DNA of 40,934 nt from an uncultured Lachnospiraceae bacterium (GTDB lineage Bacteria; Bacillota; Clostridia; Lachnospirales; Lachnospiraceae). The position numbers and the translations under genes are program-made. The notes under the pieces are model-generated. The model was given only the letters and a program-made list of their open reading frames with translations, was not told the DNA's origin and did no database searches. Position 1 is the stretch's first letter. Each line of letters begins with the position of its first letter. This document shows positions 34,521 to 40,934 of this stretch, one piece after another. The stretch is from the NCBI GenBank assembly GCA_934351765.1, contig CAKRJM010000001.1, positions 1 through 40,934 of the forward strand. Reading direction: 5' to 3'.

Positions 34521-35810
34521 TTATATAACCTCCAGCTTCAGGCGCTTGACATCCTCTTCATCCTCTGCCTGCTCAATATCCGCACCGAGACCACGCAGCT
34601 TCTCATCGAACCGTTCATAGCCTCTCAGAATATACTTTGTCTCATCGACCACCGTATGGCCCTCAGCCGCCAGTCCGGCAAGGACAAGAGCTGCGCCTGC
34701 CCGGAGATCCGGGGCGCTCACATCGGCTCCCATCAGCCGTTCCACGCCATTGATCACCGCCACATTGCTTTCCACCTTGATGTTGGCGCCCATGCGTGCC
34801 AGCTCGTCAACATACTTGAACCGGTTCTCGAAAATACTCTCCGTCACCATACTGGTTCCTGCCGCCAGAGCAAGCGCCACTGAGATCTGAGGCTGCATAT
34901 CTGTCGGAAAACCGGGATAAGGAAGAGTCTTCACATTGGTATATTTCAGGCGGGACTTACAGACTACACGCACCGCATCATCAAATTCTACTACTTCACA
35001 GCCCATTTCCAGAAGCTTTGCGGAAATGGCCTCCAGATGCTTCGGGATCACGTTCTTTACAGTCACATCGCCCTTTGTCACCGCTGCCGCAAACATAAAT
35101 GTTCCCGCCTCGATCTGGTCTGGAATGATCGAATAAACCGTTCCATGGAGCTTCGGTACGCCTTTGATCCGGATCACATCCGTTCCTGCCCCCTTGATAT
35201 TGGCACCCATGCTGTTAAGCATATTGGCCACATCAACCACATGGGGCTCCTTCGCCGCATTCTCCAGGATCGTATTCCCCTCGGCAAGGGACGCTGCCAG
35301 CATAATATTGATGGTCGCGCCGACCGAAACCACGTCAAGATAAATATGACCGCCGCGCAGATGATCCGAATCCACAACTACCATGCCATGGTCGATCTCC
35401 GTTCTTGCACCGAGACCGCGGAAGCCCTTCAGGTGCTGGTCGATCGGACGGCTTCCGATATTGCAGCCGCCGGGCAGAGAGACCTCCGCCTTTTTATATT
35501 TTCCGAGAAGCGCTCCCAACAGATAATAGGACGCGCGGATCCGCTTCATGTATTCATCATTGACCCGGATCGTCCGGATTCCGGCTCCGTTAATCGAAAC
35601 CGTATGGGCATCGATCCGTTTTACGGACGCACCAATCCCGGCGATCGCCTCCAGGAGCATATTGATATCCCGTACATCCGGAAGATTATCGATCATCACT
35701 TCCTCGTCCGCCATGATCGCCGCAGCGAGGATTCCCAGAGCCGCATTTTTTGCGCCGCCAATTACGACATCGCCCACCAGCGGACTGCCGCCCTTAATCA
35801 CATATTGCAT
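34521..35810 (-). CDS. murA: UDP-N-acetylglucosamine 1-carboxyvinyltransferase
   Basis: Catalyses the first committed step of peptidoglycan synthesis, transferring enolpyruvate to UDP-GlcNAc. At 429 residues it shows GGAKNAALGILAA at the N-terminus and LPGGCNIGSRPIDQHLKG with the catalytic Cys that fosfomycin attacks. It also has AGTFMFAAAVTKGDVTVKN, PGFPTDMQPQ and DLRAGAALVLAGL. Clostridia often carry two murA paralogues; only one is in the window. It has its own promoter. Confidence 0.97.
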   Translation of the reverse strand: MQYVIKGGSPLVGDVVIGGAKNAALGILAAAIMADEEVMIDNLPDVRDINMLLEAIAGIGASVKRIDAHTVSINGAGIRTIRVNDEYMKRIRASYYLLGALLGKYKKAEVSLPGGCNIGSRPIDQHLKGFRGLGARTEIDHGMVVVDSDHLRGGHIYLDVVSVGATINIMLAASLAEGNTILENAAKEPHVVDVANMLNSMGANIKGAGTDVIRIKGVPKLHGTVYSIIPDQIEAGTFMFAAAVTKGDVTVKNVIPKHLEAISAKLLEMGCEVVEFDDAVRVVCKSRLKYTNVKTLPYPGFPTDMQPQISVALALAAGTSMVTESIFENRFKYVDELARMGANIKVESNVAVINGVERLMGADVSAPDLRAGAALVLAGLAAEGHTVVDETKYILRGYERFDEKLRGLGADIEQAEDEEDVKRLKLEVI

Positions 35811-35867
35811 GATGACACCTCATCTAAATCTATTCTCAACTATTTTTCGTTTCAAAATCCGTATATC

Positions 35868-35910
35868 AATACCAGGCGCAGCCGGTATTCCACTCACTGA
35901 ACCTGGTATT
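35868..35910 (-). promoter_or_regulatory. Inverted repeat in the murA leader
   Basis: AATACCAGG (35868-35876) and CCTGGTATT (35902-35910) form a 9-bp perfect inverted repeat around 25 bases, directly downstream of the murA promoter. It may be a leader hairpin or an operator. Confidence 0.4.
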
Positions 35911-35918
35911 ATTACTTT

Positions 35919-35947
35919 ATTATAACAATATGTTACACTTTTGTAAA
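35919..35947 (-). promoter_or_regulatory. Sigma-A promoter of murA
   Basis: On the minus strand TTTACA (35947-35942), 17 bases, TATAAT (35924-35919), about 110 bases upstream of the murA start. Confidence 0.7.
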
Positions 35948-35962
35948 CCCAGTTCTGACGGC

Positions 35963-36008
35963 AATCCGGAAAACAGGCTGCACGCCGGACCCGCCTGTTT
36001 TCCGGATT
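35963..36008. terminator. 16-bp perfect inverted repeat between the exported-protein gene and murA
   Basis: AATCCGGAAAACAGGC (35963-35978) pairs perfectly with GCCTGTTTTCCGGATT (35993-36008) around 14 bases. It lies 18 bases after the stop of the upstream minus-strand gene, so a terminator is likely. No T-run follows on the minus strand, which is unusual. Confidence 0.6.
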
Positions 36009-36026
36009 ATGGGCTCTCTGCCATTT

Positions 36027-38573
36027 TTACTCCAGCCCTGCCACGCTTACAAAGGGATATCCGCCTGCTCCGTACAGTACATCGGCATCATCCTGCGCGA
36101 TGAGATGGGTGCTTTCCTCCATAGGATCGTAAAGGATCAGATTTTTATACACATCGTAACCCAGGATCAGCTCCGCCTTATTGCCGTTGAGGGCCAGTAC
36201 CGGACAGCCGCGGTTCACATAATACAGAACCTGATTCATAATGCAGCCCTTCAGATCCACGGCTCTTCCGTCAAAGGCTTCATCCAGAATCTCGTAAGCG
36301 CTTTTTCCCTCTGCCAGTCCGGCAGCGGCCTCCGTAGTTTTTCCGCCCTGAAGCAGGATCATCTTCAGGCAGGCGGAAAGACTCTCCGCTTCATCATCCG
36401 CCGACAACAGCCGCACCGGCTCGATGGAATACTGCATGGCGCGGTTTGCTCTTGTCCAGATATAATCACCCTTATCATCAACAACGACACCCATCTGGTC
36501 ATAAACCAGACGGATCGCCTCGCCGGCGGAATTGCAGATTCCCTGTAAACGCCCGCAGCCATAGGCATAATAAGTCTTTTCTGCTTTTCCGTACTCGGCG
36601 GTGGATACCAGCGTAAGCTCCCGGCTTTCGTTTCCGGCCACCTCCTTCGGTGTCGTGATGGAAAGCGTCTTCTGCTTATTATCCGCCGCAGAAAGATTCA
36701 GTGCGTAGGTTGTTTTCTTTAAGGACGATTCCTCCTGAACCAGCACCGACTGCTCCTGATCCGAAAGCTGGTTCTGGATCAGTGCATCATCGGCTGCCGC
36801 CGCCCAGGAACCAGTCTCACTCTTTGTCTCCCGGCTGATCTGGATCTTTCCGCTTCCGATGGTTACACCGGTGATATAATATCCGTCCCGTGCATAGGTC
36901 GTCTGTACATTCTGGTTCCGGTCAATGATCTCCAGGCTGTACATGGGATAATTGACCACCAGATTGCCGCTGGTGATATCTGACTCCCTTGCCTTTCCGT
37001 AAACAAAATCGCCGTCAATGAAGCCCAGGGCACGGATCGTCTCGCCTTCTGCCGCATGAAGGGTGAATCTGGTGCCATCATCCATGTAGAATACCTGGAT
37101 CGTCTTTCCGCCGCAGGCGTCCTCTTCCTCCTGCCATGCCGCCGCACTGGAATCCTCGCTGACCACAAAGTTTCCGTTTTTCAGCCCGCTGACCACTTCC
37201 ACATATTCCTCTCCGGAAAAGTCAATGGCATAAATGCTGTTTCCGAACATCAGATAAAACAGATCATTGTTTCCCACATAGGACAAGGTTCCGATCTCCT
37301 CTTTCATGACCTGATACGGCTTGTCGGAGGGCACGAAAAACACCTCGCTGATGGCATTATCCTGACGTCTGTACCTGTAAAACGCCAGACCGCACTCCCC
37401 CTCATGACTGCCACGGTTCATATAGCCGTAAACGGAAAATGCCATATTTCCGTCCTGATCCACCTGAATGATCTGGAACCTGTGCTGGTCATAAAGAGTC
37501 CGGATTCCGTCGTCATTTTTCTCCTTGAAGGAGAACAGGCGGGACGCTTCATTTTCCTTTTTATTATAGCTCCACAGCTCGCCGTCGGCCACAAACGCCG
37601 TATAATCCCCGGCACTTAAATATTCCACCGGAAGCTGCTCCGGGCTCAATATCCCAAGCTCGATCTTTCCGTCCTGCACGGTAATATCCGATGCCTCAAA
37701 GGTCTGATCCATGGTCCGCTCATAGGCAATGAGCCAGAGCTTTCCGTCTACATAGCGGACGCTTAAAAACTCCTGGACCCGATAGGTCTCCACGGAACCG
37801 GTGTCTCCCTCCGCCGTCACCTGGTAGGACAGGCGGATCGATCCGGTCATCTCGTTCATTTCCTCAATGTCCACACGGACTTCCCCGGAACGCTGGGGTT
37901 TTAAATTTCCCCAGGTCACATGAGTATAGCTGGACTTGATGTCCGCGTATCCCAGGGAGCTGGTGTCTGCATCCCGGCTGCTTTCCAGCTGAGTCGTGAC
38001 CTCCTCGGAGGTATCCTTGGAAAATAACAGCTCACTGAAATGCTCCGCAAAAGCGATCTCCTCGCCAATATGCGTATCACTGTATCCGCGGAGTCTTGTA
38101 TAATAATAGATATTGTCCCATTTATCGGTCTTTATATCCAGCACCAGCACGTATTCCGAGGTCTGATCAGGCAGATCCGTTACCGAAAGCGTTCCTTTCA
38201 TCGTATCGCTGCCGCCGGACAGATTTTCACAGCTTCTGCTCTCTGCCAGCGTGCTTCCGTCCGTGTTCCGTATTTCATAGGACACCGATACCACCTTTGC
38301 TCCGTAGGTCTTCACAGAAAACGGAAGAGCTCCGTCCGCCGGAAGAGGCGTAATGGTGTCCCGCATGTAGGGAACATTCATCTGCGCCGTATAGCCGTGA
38401 AGCGTGTTGACCGCACTGCCCTCGAATTCCATGGTCACCACAGGCAGGCTCGCTCCGTCCATGACGGTGTATGCCACCTCCTGCTTCTTTTTCCTTGTAA
38501 AAAACAGCACGGCTGCTACCGCCGCCACAAATACCAGAAGAAGGACGATGATCCTCCGGATAATTTTCTTCAT
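36027..38573 (-). CDS. Large membrane-anchored exported protein with C39-peptidase-like C-terminus
   Basis: An 848-residue protein with an N-terminal signal anchor (RRIIVLLLVFVAAVAAVLFF, then KKKQ) and a long extracellular part. Residues about 40-290 look like beta-rich domains. About 290-640 contains repeated short blocks (YTAFVADGELWSYNKK, DLFYLMFGNSIYAIDFSG, IRALGFIDGDFVYGK) that suggest a beta-propeller. The last 120 residues follow the C39/papain-like pattern: SACLKMILLQGG, NQVLYYVNRGCPVLAL, ELILGYD, LILYDP. The catalytic Cys position appears to be Ser731 and the His position Lys799; only Asp816 remains. A binding or scaffold role seems more likely than proteolysis. No characterised homologue was recognised. 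Confidence 0.8.
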   Translation of the reverse strand: MKKIIRRIIVLLLVFVAAVAAVLFFTRKKKQEVAYTVMDGASLPVVTMEFEGSAVNTLHGYTAQMNVPYMRDTITPLPADGALPFSVKTYGAKVVSVSYEIRNTDGSTLAESRSCENLSGGSDTMKGTLSVTDLPDQTSEYVLVLDIKTDKWDNIYYYTRLRGYSDTHIGEEIAFAEHFSELLFSKDTSEEVTTQLESSRDADTSSLGYADIKSSYTHVTWGNLKPQRSGEVRVDIEEMNEMTGSIRLSYQVTAEGDTGSVETYRVQEFLSVRYVDGKLWLIAYERTMDQTFEASDITVQDGKIELGILSPEQLPVEYLSAGDYTAFVADGELWSYNKKENEASRLFSFKEKNDDGIRTLYDQHRFQIIQVDQDGNMAFSVYGYMNRGSHEGECGLAFYRYRRQDNAISEVFFVPSDKPYQVMKEEIGTLSYVGNNDLFYLMFGNSIYAIDFSGEEYVEVVSGLKNGNFVVSEDSSAAAWQEEEDACGGKTIQVFYMDDGTRFTLHAAEGETIRALGFIDGDFVYGKARESDITSGNLVVNYPMYSLEIIDRNQNVQTTYARDGYYITGVTIGSGKIQISRETKSETGSWAAAADDALIQNQLSDQEQSVLVQEESSLKKTTYALNLSAADNKQKTLSITTPKEVAGNESRELTLVSTAEYGKAEKTYYAYGCGRLQGICNSAGEAIRLVYDQMGVVVDDKGDYIWTRANRAMQYSIEPVRLLSADDEAESLSACLKMILLQGGKTTEAAAGLAEGKSAYEILDEAFDGRAVDLKGCIMNQVLYYVNRGCPVLALNGNKAELILGYDVYKNLILYDPMEESTHLIAQDDADVLYGAGGYPFVSVAGLE

Positions 38574-38740
38574 GTACTTTGCACTCCCTCTATGTTTCCG
38601 CCGCTTCCGGCGTCTGTCTTTTTAATTTCTCCCGCCGGGCGGGTTTTATACATCCGTTTTTCAGTCATCCAGACTGTATATCATTCCGCTCTGCTTCACA
38701 GCTGCCAGGCCGCGCAGACGCTGAAGCCTGAACAGTTACC

Positions 38741-38769
38741 ATTTTAGAATGAAACGGCAAAAACCACAA
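38741..38769 (-). promoter_or_regulatory. Promoter of the exported-protein gene
   Basis: On the minus strand TTGTGG (38769-38764), 17 bases, TAAAAT (38746-38741). The 13-mer at 38727-38739 spans the expected transcription start. Confidence 0.5.
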
Positions 38770-38813
38770 CTTATTTTTTTATGAAGCTGTCCGCTTCCGA
38801 AAGACATATCCCA

Positions 38814-39257
38814 TCAGATCCCTCTCCAGTATCGGTTCCGAAGCTCACGCTTTTTCACACGCCGCCTGCAGACCTCATGATACAGAAGCACCTCACAGGC
38901 CGCCTGGATCCACTGCTTCTCCTCCTCGCCGGTTTCCTCGCTTACTTCCCGGCGGTACACCTCATCGCAGAGCCTCCGGAGCCCCACCCGGTCCGGGTAT
39001 TCATCATACAGAATACTTCCGTCATAATCAATGGCATCGCAGACCTCCCCGACGCTTTTTCCGATCTGTTTCATGCGGTCCGGATACATGGTCTCAAAAT
39101 ACTCCATGTCACGTCCCAGCTCCTGCTCACCGGTGCAGCCCATTCCCGTATCCATGGCACGAAGCCGCCAGGATGGCCCGGCCATGCCTCCGTAAAACGG
39201 GCGGAACGCCCTTCCTCCGTAATAATCCCACATAAATCCGCCGTATTGCTCTGTCAT
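38814..39257 (-). CDS. Conserved hypothetical protein, 147 residues
   Basis: No family recognised. The N-terminus is rich in Gly, Tyr and Trp (MTEQYGGFMWDYYGGRAF); then comes FRPFYGGMAGPSWRLRAMD. The rest is charged and helical with several Cys and His residues (GCTGEQELG, LYHEVCRRRVKKRELRNRY). No signal peptide or membrane helix was seen, so it is probably cytoplasmic. GGAG lies about ten bases before the ATG. Codon use is like that of its neighbours, which supports a real gene. It is the gene upstream of the exported-protein gene on the same strand, with a 240-base gap and a separate promoter between. Confidence 0.65.
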   Translation of the reverse strand: MTEQYGGFMWDYYGGRAFRPFYGGMAGPSWRLRAMDTGMGCTGEQELGRDMEYFETMYPDRMKQIGKSVGEVCDAIDYDGSILYDEYPDRVGLRRLCDEVYRREVSEETGEEEKQWIQAACEVLLYHEVCRRRVKKRELRNRYWRGI

Positions 39258-39465
39258 CCGACTTTCACTCCGCTTCCATAATATAATACAGAATATGCAC
39301 CGGACAGAATGCTGGTTCCGTCTGCCCCAAAAGCTGTTTTTCCTCGATTTCTGCTTGTCTCTCTCTCCGTTTCGTTGTAAAATAACAGGAGATTTTATCT
39401 TGACATTTTGTCAGATCGTTATGCTGCCCACCGGATGCGGCAGCCACTTAGAGGAGGGAATACTT

Positions 39466-40065
39466 ATGAACATCGTGTGTCTTGATATGGAAGGCGTTTT
39501 AGTACCGGAGATCTGGATTGCATTTGCTGAAGCCAGCGGCATCCCGGAGTTAAAAAAAACCACCCGTGATGAACCGGATTATGATAAGCTGATGAAATGG
39601 CGGATCGGAATCCTGAAGGAACATGGCCTCGGTTTAAAAGAAATCCAGGAAACCATCGAAAAAATCGATCCCATGGAGGGTGCAAAGGAATTTCTTGACG
39701 AGCTTCGTTCCATGACACAGGTAATCATTGTCAGCGATACCTTTACCCAGTTCGCGCAGCCGCTTATGAAGAAGCTGGGCTGGCCGACACTGTTCTGCAA
39801 CTCTCTGGAGGTTGCTCCCGACGGAGAAATCACCGGTTTTAAAATGCGGATCGAGCAGTCCAAGCTGAGCACCGTAAAGGCACTTCAGTCCATCGGCTTC
39901 GACACCATTGCCAGCGGCGACAGCTACAACGATCTTGGCATGATCCAGGCAAGCAAGGCCGGCTTCTTATTCAAGAGCACCGACAAGATCAAGGCTGATT
40001 ATCCCAATATTCCTGCATATGAAACGTATGACGAGCTGATGGCCGCCATCAAGGCTGCGCTTTAA
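39466..40065 (+). CDS. thrH: ThrH-like HAD phosphatase (phosphoserine phosphatase/homoserine phosphotransferase)
   Basis: A 199-residue HAD-superfamily enzyme. Motif I is DMEG (residues 7-10), with Glu in place of the usual second Asp, followed by VLVPEIWIAFAE, which is characteristic of ThrH. Motif II is IVSDTF and motif IV SGDSYNDLGM. ThrH removes phosphate from phosphoserine and can move it to homoserine, linking serine and threonine synthesis. GAGGAGGG precedes the ATG at 39466; the frame is open upstream, but that part is not conserved and has no such site. A terminator follows at 40095. Confidence 0.93.
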   Translation: MNIVCLDMEGVLVPEIWIAFAEASGIPELKKTTRDEPDYDKLMKWRIGILKEHGLGLKEIQETIEKIDPMEGAKEFLDELRSMTQVIIVSDTFTQFAQPLMKKLGWPTLFCNSLEVAPDGEITGFKMRIEQSKLSTVKALQSIGFDTIASGDSYNDLGMIQASKAGFLFKSTDKIKADYPNIPAYETYDELMAAIKAAL

Positions 40066-40094
40066 CCGTCACCCGGTTCTGATCATTTCCGACT

Positions 40095-40145
40095 GGCGCC
40101 TCCGGATCTCCCCTGTGGATTCCGGCGGCGCCTGCGGTTTTTCAC
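40095..40145 (+). terminator. Terminator after thrH
   Basis: GGCGCCTCCGGA (40095-40106) pairs with TCCGGCGGCGCC (40121-40132) with one mismatched position. GGTTTTT follows shortly after. Confidence 0.75.
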
Positions 40146-40167
40146 ACAAGTATTTTTCACACAAGTA
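40138..40167 (+). repeat. Perfect tandem duplication of TTTTTCACACAAGTA
   Basis: The 15-mer occurs at 40138-40152 and again, with no gap, at 40153-40167, just before the HD-domain gene. It overlaps the T-run of the preceding terminator. Confidence 0.85.
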
Positions 40168-40179
40168 AAGGACAAGTTT

Positions 40180-40767
40180 ATGGACGAACGTTTAAAAAAA
40201 CAGCTTGATTTCATTCTTGAAATTGACAAGGAAAAAAACATTTTCCGCCAGACCCATCTTTCCGGTCACGGACGGAACGAAAACGATGCGGAGCATGCCT
40301 GGCACATGGCACTCATGGCATATCTGCTCCGGGAATATTCCAATGAACCTGTTGATATTACCCGCGTCATGCTCATGTGCCTGATCCATGATGTGGTGGA
40401 GATCGATGCCGGTGACACATACGCCTATGATCCCGAGGGTCTGAAAACACAAAAGGCACGCGAGGACGCCGCCAAGGAGCGGATCTACTCCCTGCTTCCT
40501 CCCGATCAGAAGGAGGAGCTGACGGCGCTCTTTGACGAATTTGAAGCCTGTGAGACCGCTGAATCCCGCTTTGCTCATGCCATGGACAATCTCCAGCCCC
40601 TCATGCTCAATAACAGCAACGGCGGCAGCGACTGGCGAGAGCATGACGTCTGTGCCGAACAGGTCTATGGCCGCCAGACAAAAACAAGACAGGGCTCCGA
40701 AACACTATTTGAAGTAACCGATCATATCATCCAGGCCAATATCGCCGCCGGGAATATCAAAAAATAA
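40180..40767 (+). CDS. HD-domain phosphohydrolase (YfbR-like, probable 5'-nucleotidase family)
   Basis: A 195-residue HD-superfamily hydrolase. Metal ligands are in order: His39 (NDAEHAWHMALMAYLL), His70-Asp71 (LIHDVVEIDAGD) and a C-terminal Asp in AHAMDNLQPLMLN. This order is typical of the YfbR/YGK1-like group, many of which remove phosphate from (deoxy)nucleoside monophosphates. The substrate here is not known. The ribosome binding site is weak (AAAGGACAAG). Two short ORFs follow immediately on the same strand. Confidence 0.88.
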   Translation: MDERLKKQLDFILEIDKEKNIFRQTHLSGHGRNENDAEHAWHMALMAYLLREYSNEPVDITRVMLMCLIHDVVEIDAGDTYAYDPEGLKTQKAREDAAKERIYSLLPPDQKEELTALFDEFEACETAESRFAHAMDNLQPLMLNNSNGGSDWREHDVCAEQVYGRQTKTRQGSETLFEVTDHIIQANIAAGNIKK

Positions 40768-40785
40768 CACACAGGAGGCATTTCC

Positions 40786-40827
40786 ATGTCAATTGAGAGC
40801 ATGTCATCCCCGGCGGATTCCGGATGA
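40786..40827 (+). CDS. Possible 13-codon leader peptide
   Basis: ATG at 40786, preceded by ACAGGAGG at good spacing, opens a 13-residue reading frame (MSIESMSSPADSG) ending in TGA at 40825. It ends 12 bases before the next ATG, so it could couple translation or serve as a leader. With so little sequence it may also be a chance ORF with a strong site. Confidence 0.35.
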   Translation: MSIESMSSPADSG

Positions 40828-40839
40828 AAGGCGGCCATT

Positions 40840-40934
40840 ATGAAGATATCTGCCCTTACTATCATGAACTGTAAAAATCATGCCCTGCGACTGGTTCCGC
40901 TGTGTCTGCTGATCGCGCTTCCCGGCTGCGGATC
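40840..40934 (+). CDS. Lipoprotein, N-terminal fragment cut by window edge
   Basis: ATG at 40840 begins MKISALTIMNCKNHALRLVP, then LCLLIALPGCGS, a lipoprotein signal peptide with lipobox LPGC. AAAGG lies nine bases upstream. The rest is beyond the window, so the function cannot be judged. Confidence 0.6.
   Translation, partial: MKISALTIMNCKNHALRLVPLCLLIALPGCG

Noticed and set aside
38631..38648. CCCGC/GCGGG hairpin followed by TTTTATA as a plus-strand terminator
   Set aside because: The stem is only five base pairs and no plus-strand gene ends there.

Overview
The window looks like a chromosomal segment from a spore-forming Firmicute of the Lachnospiraceae/Clostridia type. The grounds are gene content (SpoVG, a paired GlgC/GlgD, DnaD with a DnaI/DnaC-like loader, a CBS/DRTGG family II pyrophosphatase, a BrnT/BrnA pair, preQ1 and S-box riboswitches), strong AGGAGG ribosome binding sites and moderate GC content. 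No rRNA, tRNA, insertion sequence, phage gene or CRISPR array was seen. Most genes lie on the minus strand; plus-strand blocks are at about 6.1-8.9 kb, 10.8-13.5 kb, 16.8-19.7 kb and 39.5 kb to the end.

Region 1 (1-8.2 kb) is an AT-richer carbohydrate-utilisation island. A minus-strand operon encodes a PfkB kinase, a class II aldolase, a GntR/HutC regulator and an RbsA/RbsC/RbsB-type importer. It is divergent from two paralogous Gfo/Idh/MocA oxidoreductases. The shared intergenic region has two near-consensus sigma-A promoters and two identical copies of a 13-mer with a TGTACGTACA core, one downstream of each promoter. The binding-protein gene at the left edge carries an apparent frameshift, and the first oxidoreductase lacks a Rossmann glycine. 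The substrate is not identifiable from sequence.

Region 2 (8.2-19.8 kb) holds a BrnT/BrnA toxin-antitoxin pair, CCA-adding enzyme, an ECF sigma factor with a membrane partner, a ZIP metal transporter behind a DtxR-like palindrome, the glgC-glgD-spoVG run, and an SbcD/SbcC-like (YhaO/YhaN-like) pair whose ATPase carries two membrane helices.

Region 3 (19.8-29.1 kb) holds PRPP synthetase, a dnaD-dnaC primosome operon preceded by a dense DnaA-box cluster, murC, a preQ1-riboswitch-controlled queT, and an operon of a shikimate-kinase-like protein, an amidohydrolase and a Mn-dependent pyrophosphatase.

Region 4 (29.4-40.9 kb) holds a small membrane protein, an ABC exporter, ROK glucokinase, metK behind a SAM-I riboswitch, murA, a large exported protein with a degenerate C39-peptidase-like C-terminus, a short uncharacterised protein, ThrH, an HD phosphohydrolase and the start of a lipoprotein.

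The most noteworthy signals are the DnaA-box cluster with back-to-back 9-mers upstream of dnaD (23.3-23.5 kb), the unassigned sugar pathway with its twin operators, and the catalytically degenerate C39-like exported protein. All alignments were done by eye; no database search was available.
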